A stretch of DNA of 64,000 nucleotides from Phycisphaerales bacterium AB-hyl4 (lineage in GTDB: Bacteria; Planctomycetota; Phycisphaerae; Phycisphaerales; Phycisphaeraceae), in NCBI GenBank assembly GCA_041821185.1, contig JBGUBD010000003.1:62001-126000 (forward strand), written 5' to 3'. Of the stretch, positions 44,471-52,108 are shown piece after piece. Under the pieces are notes generated by a model that was given only the letters and a program-made list of their open reading frames with translations, was not told where the DNA came from and did not search any database. The translations under genes and the position numbers were made by a program. How positions within the stretch are numbered: position 1 is the first letter of the stretch; every line of letters begins with the position of its first letter.

Positions 44471-45820
44471 TTATTGCTGGAAGGGGTAGATGTTGCCCAG
44501 ATGGAGCAGGCGGGTGAGGGCGTCGAGGGCGTCGCGTGATTCGCGCAGGAGGGCGGGGTCGGCGAGGTCGTCGGCGGTGAGGTGATCGCGGTAGTGGTGC
44601 TCGACCCAGGTGGTGAGCTGTTCGTAAAGCGAAGCGGTGAACATGACGTGAGGGTGGGCGGCGGCGTACTCGGCTTCGGTCATCACAATGCGGAGGCGGA
44701 GGCAGGCGGGGCCGCCGCCGTTGTGCATGCTTTGACGCACGTTTGCATATTGCACGGCCGCGATTGGGTTGGCTGCGTCGGCGATGATGCGATCGATGCA
44801 CGCTCGCACGCGGTTGCCTTCGTGACATTCGATCGGCGCGAGGAGCACGATGCTGCCGTCGGGACGGGTGAGCAACTGGCTGTTGAACAGGTAGCTGTCG
44901 ACGGCGGCGGCGAGGGGCAGTTCGTCCTGGAGGATCTCAATGCGGACGGGGGCGTTGCCTGTGAGATCGCGGTAGGCATCGCGGATGCGTTCGCTGACGA
45001 GGGCAGTCTCAGCGAAGGCGCGTTCGTGATGTAGCAATACATTTTCGTGGCTGACGGCGACGACGTCGTTGTGAAACGCGCCGGCGTCGATGGCGTCGGG
45101 GTTTTGGCGCAGCAGCAGGGCGCGGTTGGGGGCGAGTTGATGGCGTCGGGCGATGGCCTGGGATGCCTGCTGCGATTGGCGTGCGGGGTGTCGGCGGGGC
45201 TGGCGTTCGATGGGGTCGTCGCAGGCTCGGCCGAAGACGAACAGTTCGAGGCCGGGCTGATCGTGGGCGGGGGCGAGGCGCATGTGGTTGGCGGCCCCTT
45301 CGTCGGCATAGCGGGCGTGAGGGGGCAGCGGAGGGTGGTGCGCGAAGTGCGATTCGTCGGGGAGGAGCTTTCGCAGCAGAGTGGCGGTGGTGTCGGGTTC
45401 GAGTGAGCGGTGGAAGGCGTGGAGGAGGTTGGCGGGGGTGATGTGGATGCGGCGGTCGGCGGTGTCGGCGCTGGGGGAGATGGTGGCGGCGTTGGCGGCC
45501 CACATGGGCGAGGCGCTGGCGGTGGCGGCGAGGAGGGTGGGGTCTTCGCGGCGGGCTTTGGCGAGGACGGCGGCGTCGTCGCCGAGGAAGCCGAGTGAGC
45601 GGAGGATGTGGATGGCGGGGCGGTCGTGTGGGGGGAGGACGGCCTGGGGGATGCCGAGGTCGTGGACGCGTTTCATTTTGGCGAGGCCTTCGAGTGCGGC
45701 GTCGCGTGGGTTGGAGGTTTGATGTGCGTGTCGTTGTGAGGCGAGGTTGCCGGGCGCGAGTCCGCCATAGTGGTGGGTCGGTCCGACGATGCCGTCGTAG
45801 TTGACTTCGCGGGTGGGCAT
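44471..45820 (-). CDS. astB: N-succinylarginine dihydrolase
   Basis: The 449-residue protein catalyses hydrolysis of N2-succinylarginine to succinylornithine, CO2 and ammonia in the AST arginine catabolic pathway. It starts MPTREVNYDGIVGPTHHYGGLAPGNLAS, as in AstB. The guanidine-modifying fold ligands are visible: Glu in YADEGAANHMRL, His in GAFHNDVVAVSHEN, and the nucleophile Cys in MHNGGGPACLRLR. No other ast genes adjoin, so it may act in a different modification step or the pathway is dispersed. The long middle part is histidine- and arginine-rich (ERQPRRHPARQSQQAS), unlike typical AstB. Confidence 0.93.
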   Translation of the reverse strand: MPTREVNYDGIVGPTHHYGGLAPGNLASQRHAHQTSNPRDAALEGLAKMKRVHDLGIPQAVLPPHDRPAIHILRSLGFLGDDAAVLAKARREDPTLLAATASASPMWAANAATISPSADTADRRIHITPANLLHAFHRSLEPDTTATLLRKLLPDESHFAHHPPLPPHARYADEGAANHMRLAPAHDQPGLELFVFGRACDDPIERQPRRHPARQSQQASQAIARRHQLAPNRALLLRQNPDAIDAGAFHNDVVAVSHENVLLHHERAFAETALVSERIRDAYRDLTGNAPVRIEILQDELPLAAAVDSYLFNSQLLTRPDGSIVLLAPIECHEGNRVRACIDRIIADAANPIAAVQYANVRQSMHNGGGPACLRLRIVMTEAEYAAAHPHVMFTASLYEQLTTWVEHHYRDHLTADDLADPALLRESRDALDALTRLLHLGNIYPFQQ

Positions 45821-45938
45821 GGGCGGTGGTGATGGGGTGCGTTAGTGGGGGCGTGTTACGAGGGATAGTATAAGCCCCCCGCGTGGTGGCGCGGGGGGCG
45901 GTATAGGGTGTTTGGGGTGGTGGGGGTGTGAGGGGGGA

Positions 45939-45959
45939 CCCACGGCTTTAAGCCGTGGG
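45939..45959. repeat. REP-like palindrome (CCCACGGCTT arms)
   Basis: Ten-base arms around one T, between the divergent-end region of astB and the PagL-like gene stop. Confidence 0.8.
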
Positions 45960-45995
45960 CTTCTCAGGGTGGGCGCGATTTATGTGCGATTCGTT

Positions 45996-46670
45996 TTAAA
46001 AGGACCAGGTGAGGCCGAGTTGTCCGCCTACGGCTTCGGTGGCGGGGTTTCGTTTTTTGCCGTTGCGTCGCGCGTTGGAGATGTGGATGTATCGGAGGCC
46101 GGTGTTGAGGTGGAGGTTTTCGGTGAGCTGGTAGGTGAGTCCGAGGATCATGGTTGCGGTGAAGTTGAAGTGTGTGCCGTCGCGGTTACGGGCGCGGTCG
46201 CCGTCGGGGAGGCTGACGTTGGTGTAGATCATGCCGCCGCCGCCTTCAAAGAAGAGCGTGAAGTTTTGTCGTTGGAGGAAGTGCCATCGGCCGTGTAGGC
46301 CGAGCCCGCCGCCGTAGGCGTCGTCGCCGGACTGGTATGAAGCGAGTCCGATGGTTTCGAGCCGTATGGCGAGTGCGTCGGCGAAGTAGTAGCTGCCGCC
46401 GATGGCGGTGCCGTAGATGTCTGCGTTGGCGCCGGGGCTGACGTCGGAGGTGGCGAAGCCGACGGCGTCGAGGGTCCACGAGCCTTCGGTGAAGGGGGCG
46501 GGGCGTTGTTCGTGCCGAGCCTCGCGGGCGGCGTGGTCGAGGTCGTCGTGCTGGACGGCGAGTGAGAGCTGGTAGTTGTTGCAGGACTCGCAGGCGTCGG
46601 CCGACTGCGAGAATGTGGCGATGGCGAGCGCGGCGATGGCGATCCATGCGTGAAGAGCGATACGTTGCAT
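45996..46670 (-). CDS. PagL-like lipid A 3-O-deacylase (acyloxyacyl hydrolase family)
   Basis: The 224-residue protein begins at ATG 46670 with a signal peptide (MQRIALHAWIAIAALAIATFSQSADA), cleaved after ADA. The mature part is an eight-stranded outer-membrane barrel pattern ending in phenylalanine (GGQLGLTWSF). The PagL signature is GLRYIHISNA, with His196 and Ser198 of the catalytic triad, and Glu212 at a suitable distance. PagL removes the 3-O acyl chain of lipid A, implying an LPS-like outer membrane. It is divergent from the aryl polyene-like locus, across ~210 bases. Confidence 0.82.
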   Translation of the reverse strand: MQRIALHAWIAIAALAIATFSQSADACESCNNYQLSLAVQHDDLDHAAREARHEQRPAPFTEGSWTLDAVGFATSDVSPGANADIYGTAIGGSYYFADALAIRLETIGLASYQSGDDAYGGGLGLHGRWHFLQRQNFTLFFEGGGGMIYTNVSLPDGDRARNRDGTHFNFTATMILGLTYQLTENLHLNTGLRYIHISNARRNGKKRNPATEAVGGQLGLTWSF

Positions 46671-46867
46671 CCGTTCAACCTCGTTAATGGAAAGTAGGGT
46701 AGGGGTCGTGTGGCCCCCCGGAGCCCCTCGGTGAAGCGTTAAGAGGGGCAGTGTAGCGAGAAGAAGGATAGGGCAAAAGCGGAGGGGGAGCGGAAGGTGG
46801 TTAAATTTGGTGGGGTGGTGGCGATGGTGAGGGTGACAGGGGTGATGGGACGGACCGACGGAGTTGC

Positions 46868-46873
46868 TACAAT
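46868..46873 (+). promoter_or_regulatory. -10 candidate of the acyl carrier protein gene, leaderless
   Basis: TACAAT ends seven bases before ATG 46881, so the transcript would begin at the start codon. This may be the first promoter of the biosynthetic locus. Confidence 0.45.
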
Positions 46874-46880
46874 CGCGCGG

Positions 46881-47174
46881 ATGACGATACCGGACCAGGA
46901 AATGCTTGCGGGCGAGTTGACGGAGTTGATCCAGTCGCAGGTGCTGGAGACGAGCGAGCCGTTGCATGCGGAGTCGGACCTGTTTGCCGCGGGGCTGGAT
47001 TCGATGGCGATGATGCAATTGTTGCTGTTGATTGAGCAGCGGTATGGGGTGATGTTGCCTGCGTCGGATTTGACGACGGAGCACTTCGGTCGGCCCACCG
47101 ATATCGCGAAGCTGTTGCGGGTGCGATTGGGCGAGCAGGCGGCGGGGGAGGGGTCGGTTGGCGATGGCGAGTGA
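46881..47174 (+). CDS. Acyl carrier protein
   Basis: The 97-residue protein (MTIPDQEMLAGELTELIQSQVLE) has the phosphopantetheine site Ser41 in AAGLDSMAMMQLLLLIEQRYGV, the usual four-helix ACP layout. It lacks the acidic 'DSLD' of fatty-acid ACPs (has DSMA), as in pathway-dedicated carriers. It overlaps the next gene by 11 bases. A second ACP is fused to a dehydratase at 60012. It probably carries a starter acyl or aminoacyl group activated by the ligase at 50233 or 53112. Confidence 0.9.
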   Translation: MTIPDQEMLAGELTELIQSQVLETSEPLHAESDLFAAGLDSMAMMQLLLLIEQRYGVMLPASDLTTEHFGRPTDIAKLLRVRLGEQAAGEGSVGDGE

Positions 47175-48576
47175 GGGTGGATCGCCGCGTCGGTTGCCGA
47201 TTCTTGCGTGTGATGGGTTCATGCTCGCGATGGATGCGATGATGCGCCGCTCAGGTCAGGGCGGGCATTACGGGGGGACTTTGATTGAGTTGGATCGTGT
47301 GCCGGAGATGCCGGCGTTGCGCGTGGCGTGGCAGCGATTCGTGCGCGCGTATCCGCTGGTGCTGGGGCGGTTGAGGCGGGGGTTGCCGGGGCGGGTGCCG
47401 CGATGGGAAGTGCCGGATGAGGTGTATGCCGAGGCGGTGCCGGTGGTGGAGTTGTGGCATGAGCCGGGCGTGTTGGGGCTGGATGGGGCGCGGGAGGTGG
47501 CGTCGGTGGCGGCGTTGTGCGTGCGTCGGTTGAACTTGCGATCGGAGGCGGGTGGGCGTGAGGATGCGCTGCCGAACGTTCGGCTGGATGTGGTGCAGTG
47601 TGCGGGGGGCGGGGCGACGGTGGTGGTGACGTGGTCGCATCTGCTGTTGGATGGGAAGGGTGTGGAGTTGTTGCTGACGGAGCTTGCGCGGTTCGCGACG
47701 GGGCAAGTGGATGATCCGATGCCGGCGACGCTGGCGAGTGCATCGCCGGTGAAGTTGAGCGTGGTGCAGCGGCGGGAACGGCGGATTGCGTTTTTGCGGC
47801 ATTTTCGTGGGTTGATGAGCACGCCGTTCACGAGCTTGGGGCGCGGCGAGGCGCGAGCGGGTGCGGCGAACTTTGAGGTGGTGACGTTGGGGGCGGCGGC
47901 GTCGGGTCGCGTGCGCGAGCGGGCGGGTGAGCTTGCGAGTCCGTTGATGCCTGCGCCGTTTTATCTGGCGTGCGCGGCGCGGGCTCATGATCGGGTGTTT
48001 CGGGGGCGTGGGTTGGAGCAGCCGCAGGTGGTGACGATGCCGGTGCAGACTCGGCCGAAGGGTGGGAGGGGGCCGATGTTTCAGAATCATTTGTCGATGT
48101 TTTTCGTGCGGTTGGAGCAGAGCGATCTGGAGACGGTGGCGGTTGCGACGCGGGCGGTGCAGGCGCAGTTTGGCGAGATGATGCGGCATCGGTTGGACCA
48201 GGCGTTTTCGACGGTGCAGAACGCGATGCGTCGGCTGCCGCCGCGGTTGTACATGGCGTTTTTGCGTTGGCAGGCGCGGGGCGAGGTGGCGTCGTTTTTT
48301 CATTCGCATACGGGGGCGTTTGCGCCGCAGCTGGTTGAGCTTGCGGGTGCGAAGGTGTTGCATGGCTATCACCTGCCGACGGTGTGCACGCCGCCGGGCA
48401 CGGGGCTGTTTGTCAGCGAGTGGGGGGATGAGATGGATGTGACGCTTTCGTGGCGAGGTGATGTGATCGACGCGGCGGAGCGGGGGGCAATGGTGGAACA
48501 GTTCGTGGCGGATTTGGTGGGGGAGGCGGTTGAGGTGGAACGGCGGGTGGTGATTGAATCGGTTTCTAGTTTCTAG
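47164..48576 (+). CDS. Condensation-domain-like acyltransferase
   Basis: The 470-residue protein (MASEGGSPRRLPILACDGF) has a condensation/BAHD-like fold: WSHLLLDGKGVE near residue 158 gives the catalytic HxxxDG (His159, Asp163) but Ser replaces the first His of HHxxxDG. A second-half motif (FQNHLSMFFVRL) matches the latch region where such enzymes have DFGWG-like or 'N.S' segments. These enzymes join an acyl carrier-bound acid to an alcohol or amine. Gene order, directly after and overlapping an ACP, suggests it uses that carrier's acyl group. Its stop codon (TAG) lies in heptamer repeat DNA. Confidence 0.72.
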   Translation: MASEGGSPRRLPILACDGFMLAMDAMMRRSGQGGHYGGTLIELDRVPEMPALRVAWQRFVRAYPLVLGRLRRGLPGRVPRWEVPDEVYAEAVPVVELWHEPGVLGLDGAREVASVAALCVRRLNLRSEAGGREDALPNVRLDVVQCAGGGATVVVTWSHLLLDGKGVELLLTELARFATGQVDDPMPATLASASPVKLSVVQRRERRIAFLRHFRGLMSTPFTSLGRGEARAGAANFEVVTLGAAASGRVRERAGELASPLMPAPFYLACAARAHDRVFRGRGLEQPQVVTMPVQTRPKGGRGPMFQNHLSMFFVRLEQSDLETVAVATRAVQAQFGEMMRHRLDQAFSTVQNAMRRLPPRLYMAFLRWQARGEVASFFHSHTGAFAPQLVELAGAKVLHGYHLPTVCTPPGTGLFVSEWGDEMDVTLSWRGDVIDAAERGAMVEQFVADLVGEAVEVERRVVIESVSSF

Positions 48577-48638
48577 TTTCTAGTTTCTAGTTTCTAGTTT
48601 CTAGTTTCTAGTTTCTAGTTTCTGGTTTCTGGTTACTG
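48562..48638. repeat. Long heptamer array, 11 units
   Basis: Eight perfect GTTTCTA, two GTTTCTG and one GTTACTG. It contains the stop codon of the condensation-like gene and is followed by a palindrome at 48672. The longest array in the window. Confidence 0.95.
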
Positions 48639-48671
48639 GTTTTGACTTTTGTGGTTTGAGGAGGGAAGAAA

Positions 48672-48692
48672 CCCACGCCGTGACGGTGTGGG
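48672..48692. repeat. Degenerate REP-like palindrome
   Basis: CCCACGCCGT and CGGTGTGGG with two mismatches, after the long heptamer array. Confidence 0.65.
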
Positions 48693-48820
48693 CTTCGAGG
48701 GAGTGGGTGATCCGGGGATTCGTCACTTTGTTCCTCATCCCTCGGCTTGGATGATGAGCACACATTTCACATTCCACCTCTCACATTCCCCTGGCCGCTG
48801 ACGGTTGTGTTACGTGGCGG

Positions 48821-48826
48821 TAAGCT
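48821..48826 (+). promoter_or_regulatory. -10 candidate of the flavin oxidoreductase gene
   Basis: TAAGCT inside GGTAAGCTGG, seven bases before ATG 48833; the same ten bases recur at 62715-62724 ahead of the ketosynthase. Confidence 0.3.
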
Positions 48827-48832
48827 GGGGGG

Positions 48833-50143
48833 ATGCGATGTGACGTGCTGGTGATCGGCGGGGGGAGCGCAGGGCTGGCGGCGGCGGTGGCGGCGGCGCG
48901 CGCGGGGGCGAAAGTGGTGCTGGTGGAACGGCATGGCGCGCTGGGGGGGATGGCGTCGGCGGCGCTGGTGCATTCGATCTGTGGGCTGTATCTGTTGCGT
49001 GATGAGTCGGGCACGGCGGGGCGGCCGACGTATGCGAATGTGGGGCTGGCGACGGAGTTGGCGGGGCGGTTGATCGCGGTGGGCGGCGCGTGGGGGCCGA
49101 CGCGGATGGGGCGGGTGGATGTGTTGATGCAGCATCCGCCGGCGCTGGCGTGCGTGGCGGATGCGATGGTGGGTGAGGCGGGGGTGACGGTATGCCTGCA
49201 TAGCGAAGTGATCTCGGTGGAGCGGGCGGGTGAGCGTGTGGCGGCGGTGGAGGTGAGCTGTCGCGGGCGACGGTGGCGGATCGAGGCGGAGGCGGTGGTG
49301 GATGCGAGCGGGGATGGGGTGGTGGCGGCGATGGGCGGGTTGGCGTTCGAGCAGGCGGGGGGCGAGCGGTTGCAGCGGCCTGCGTTTATCTTTGCGATGC
49401 AGGATGTGGCGGCGGAAGGGGTGACGGGCGAGGCGAGGCTGCGGCTGGCGGGGCAGGTGGCGGCGGCGGTGCGTGATGGACGGCTGCCGACGGGGGCGCT
49501 GGGCATGGCGGTGCGGGGGACGGGGCGCGGGGGGGAGGCGTATGTGACGATCGACCTGGCGGGCGATGTTGATGGGGCATATGACCCGACGCAGCCGAGT
49601 TGTCTGTCAGCGTTGGAGGTGGTGGGTAGGTCGCTTGCGGCGGCGGTGGCGGGTTACCTGCGGGCAGAGGCGGCGGGGTTTGAGCGGAGCACGATCAGCG
49701 CGTTTCCGACGCGCGTGGGCGTGCGTGAGAGTCGGCGGGTGGTGGGGCGGTATTGCCTGACGGCGGAGGATCTTGAATGTGGTGCGGCGTTTGACGATGG
49801 TGTGGCAGTGGCGACGTGGCCTCGTGAGTTGCGGGAGACGGCGCGGGGGGCACGGCTGCGGTTTCCGCGCAACGGCCGAGCTTGCGATGTGCCGTTGCGG
49901 GCGCTGCATGCGGCAGGGGCGGCGAATCTGTTCATGGCGGGGCGATGCATGTCATGCGATCACGAAGCGCAGGCGTCGGTGCGGGTGATCGGCACCTGCC
50001 TGGCGACGGGCGAGGCGGCGGGCCTGGCGTCGGCGACGTGGGCGGATGTGGGGGCGGTGGATGCAGCGGCGGTGCGGCGGGCGCGGGAGCAGTGGGTGCT
50101 GCCTGTGAGTGAGCGGTGGGGGGAGGGGGGTTCTGGTTTCTAG
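48833..50143 (+). CDS. FAD-dependent oxidoreductase
   Basis: The 436-residue protein starts with the dinucleotide-binding motif VLVIGGGSAGLAAAVAAARAGAKVVLVER and the 'GALGGMAS' loop typical of the FAD_oxidored family (PF12831-like). It continues with VVDASGDGVVAAM and NLFMAGRCMSCDHEAQASVRVIGTCLATGEAAGLA in outline, where the flavin ring is gripped. Substrate unknown; in this setting it might desaturate or hydroxylate the starter acid or the growing chain. The C-terminal GEGGSGF and TAG stop come from repeat DNA. It is transcribed with the ligase that follows after a repeat-filled gap. Confidence 0.85.
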   Translation: MRCDVLVIGGGSAGLAAAVAAARAGAKVVLVERHGALGGMASAALVHSICGLYLLRDESGTAGRPTYANVGLATELAGRLIAVGGAWGPTRMGRVDVLMQHPPALACVADAMVGEAGVTVCLHSEVISVERAGERVAAVEVSCRGRRWRIEAEAVVDASGDGVVAAMGGLAFEQAGGERLQRPAFIFAMQDVAAEGVTGEARLRLAGQVAAAVRDGRLPTGALGMAVRGTGRGGEAYVTIDLAGDVDGAYDPTQPSCLSALEVVGRSLAAAVAGYLRAEAAGFERSTISAFPTRVGVRESRRVVGRYCLTAEDLECGAAFDDGVAVATWPRELRETARGARLRFPRNGRACDVPLRALHAAGAANLFMAGRCMSCDHEAQASVRVIGTCLATGEAAGLASATWADVGAVDAAAVRRAREQWVLPVSERWGEGGSGF

Positions 50144-50149
50144 TTTCTG
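50130..50149. repeat. Heptamer array overlapping the oxidoreductase stop codon
   Basis: GTTCTG, GTTTCTA, GTTTCTG; the TAG stop of the upstream gene is in the second unit. A palindrome follows at 50162. Confidence 0.85.
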
Positions 50150-50161
50150 GTTGGGGGGTGT

Positions 50162-50190
50162 CCCACGGATCGCTGCGCTATGTCCGTGGG
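50162..50190. repeat. REP-like palindrome, long loop
   Basis: CCCACGGAT/TCCGTGGG arms with loop CGCTGCGCTATG shared with the copy at 37304. Confidence 0.82.
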
Positions 50191-50232
50191 CTTTATTAGG
50201 GTAGGCGTATGGGGCATTTGTGAGGTTGGTGG

Positions 50233-51723
50233 ATGAACTGTGTTGATTTGATCTTTGAGCATGTTGATCGCGCGCCGGGGCGGGCGGCGTTGATTGAGGC
50301 GGGTGATGCGCCGCGGACGGTGACGTATGGGGCGCTTGGGCCTTGCGTCGATCGGCTGGCGGCGGCGTTGCGGCGGGCGGGTGTGGTCGATGCGCCGGCG
50401 ACGCGCGTGGGGCTGCTTTGTCCGGATGGGGCGGACTATGTGCTGCTGTGCCTGGCGCTGTTGCGGGCGGGGGCGTGCGTGGTGCCGATCGCGGGGGAAC
50501 TGTCGAGCGTGGAGCGGAAGCAGTTGGTGGAGATGACAGCGTTGGATCGGTTGGTGCTCGGGCGCGGTGCGAAGTGGGCAGACGTGCCGGGCGAAGCGGT
50601 GGCGATTGAAGCGGGGGAAGTGTCGTGCGAAGGTCGGGTGGGTGTGTGCGGGGAGGAGGTGGGGGCAGCGTTTGATGAGGAAGCGCTGGCGGCGATGCGG
50701 CCTGCGTTTATTCGGTTCAGCTCGGGGACGACGGGCGGGAGTAAGGGGATTGTGCTTTCGCATAAGCGATTGCATGAGCGGATCGAGGCGGCGAACAAGG
50801 CGCTTGCGATCGGGGCGAGCGATTCGGTGGTGTGGATGCTGCCGATGGCGCACCATTTTGCGGTGTCGATGATGCTGTACTTGATGAAGGGGGCGACGAC
50901 GGTGCTTGTGCGTGAGCCGATGGCGGGGAAGGTGCTCGACGCGGTGCACGCGCATGGGGGGACGGTGTTGTATGCAGCGCCGTTTCATCATGCGATGTTG
51001 GCGGGGGAGGGGTCGGGGCGTGGGTGGCCGGGGCTGCGGCTGGCGGTGTCGACGGCGGCGGGGCTGCCGACGGCGACGGCGGCGGCGTTTGATCGGCGGT
51101 TTGGTGTGCCGCTGTCGCAGGCGCTTGGGGTGATTGAGGTGGGGCTGCCGATGGTGAACGTGGCACGGGCGAGAGAGAAGCCTGAGTCGGTGGGGCAGGT
51201 GCTGCCTGACTTTGAGCTGGCGTTGCGGGATGAGGCGGGGGCGTCGGTGGAAGCGGGTGAGGTGGGGGAGTTGTATGTGCGGGGGCCGGGGATGCTGGAT
51301 GCGTACCTTGTGCCGTGGCGGCCGGGGGGGGCGGCGTTGTCGGAGGGGTGGTTTCGTACGGGGGACTTGGCACGGCGGGACGCGGAGGGGGATGTGTTTC
51401 TCGTCGGGCGCGGGAAGACGGTGATCAACGTGGCGGGGCTGAAGTGCTTTCCGGAAGAGGTGGAAGCGGTGTTGAACGCGCATCCGCAGGTGCGCGAGTC
51501 GCGGGTGTATGGTCGGGGGCACGCGCATGTGGGGACGGTGCCGGTGGCGGAGGTGGTGCCGATGGATATCGATTCGCCGCCGACGGCGGCGTCGCTGTCG
51601 ACGCATTGCAGGCAGTTGCTGGCGGCGTACAAACGGCCGATGCAGTTTCAGTTTGTCGACGCGCTGCAGCGGACAGCGAGCGGGAAGATTCGGCGGGCAG
51701 TGGGGGAGGCAGAGGGGGCTTGA
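50233..51723 (+). CDS. Adenylate-forming ligase (ANL superfamily), first copy
   Basis: The 496-residue protein has the AMP-binding motifs in order: P-loop IRFSSGTTGGSKGIVLSHKR, a short A5-like segment LGVIEVGLP, GEVGELYVRGPGMLDAYL, GWFRTGDLARRD (A7) and the terminal TASGKIRRAV with its catalytic lysine. It activates a carboxylic acid as an acyl-adenylate and transfers it to CoA or a carrier. Substrate unresolved; the second ligase at 53112 is the closer neighbour of the chorismatase. It starts at ATG 50233 and belongs to the front part of the locus (ACP, condensation-like protein, oxidoreductase, ligase). Confidence 0.9.
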   Translation: MNCVDLIFEHVDRAPGRAALIEAGDAPRTVTYGALGPCVDRLAAALRRAGVVDAPATRVGLLCPDGADYVLLCLALLRAGACVVPIAGELSSVERKQLVEMTALDRLVLGRGAKWADVPGEAVAIEAGEVSCEGRVGVCGEEVGAAFDEEALAAMRPAFIRFSSGTTGGSKGIVLSHKRLHERIEAANKALAIGASDSVVWMLPMAHHFAVSMMLYLMKGATTVLVREPMAGKVLDAVHAHGGTVLYAAPFHHAMLAGEGSGRGWPGLRLAVSTAAGLPTATAAAFDRRFGVPLSQALGVIEVGLPMVNVARAREKPESVGQVLPDFELALRDEAGASVEAGEVGELYVRGPGMLDAYLVPWRPGGAALSEGWFRTGDLARRDAEGDVFLVGRGKTVINVAGLKCFPEEVEAVLNAHPQVRESRVYGRGHAHVGTVPVAEVVPMDIDSPPTAASLSTHCRQLLAAYKRPMQFQFVDALQRTASGKIRRAVGEAEGA

Positions 51724-52108
51724 GCGGTGAGGCTTGGGGCTTGGGGGAGGAGCAGGGGCTTGGGGGAGCTGAGCGATTTTAAGTCGCTCAGCCTTGGGCT
51801 TTGGGTGGGTGGTTGAAAAATGAATGTGCAGGTTACTCTTGGTCGATTATGATATTATCAATGTCGCCGATTCACGGCGGAGGCATGATTTCGGCAGGTA
51901 TTTGACAGTTTTGCGGTCGGCTTTGCTTGAGGCTCCCTGTTGACAGGAGTGGGCGGTCGCGTTGAAGTGGCGGCCGGGGATTTCCGGGCAGAGCCATAGG
52001 GCTTTGGGGCAATCGTCGGCGTGCTCGGTACGGGCTGGGGGGCGTGTGTGTGTGGTTTGGTGTGATGGTCAGAATTTAGTTGCTGGCTATATGGTGAGGA
52101 GTCGTTTC
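51724..52108. other. AT-richer regulatory gap before the chorismatase gene
   Basis: No gene is seen. A hairpin CTGAGCGA/TCGCTCAG (51769-51791) may terminate the ligase transcript. Beyond it base composition turns AT-rich, with a palindrome TGATATTATCA (51850-51860) and two TTGACA-like boxes (51902-51907, 51940-51945). This is the best candidate region for a regulated internal promoter. Confidence 0.5.

Noticed and set aside
48562..48638. Regular array considered as CRISPR
   Set aside because: The seven-base units are contiguous with no spacers and no cas genes are near.
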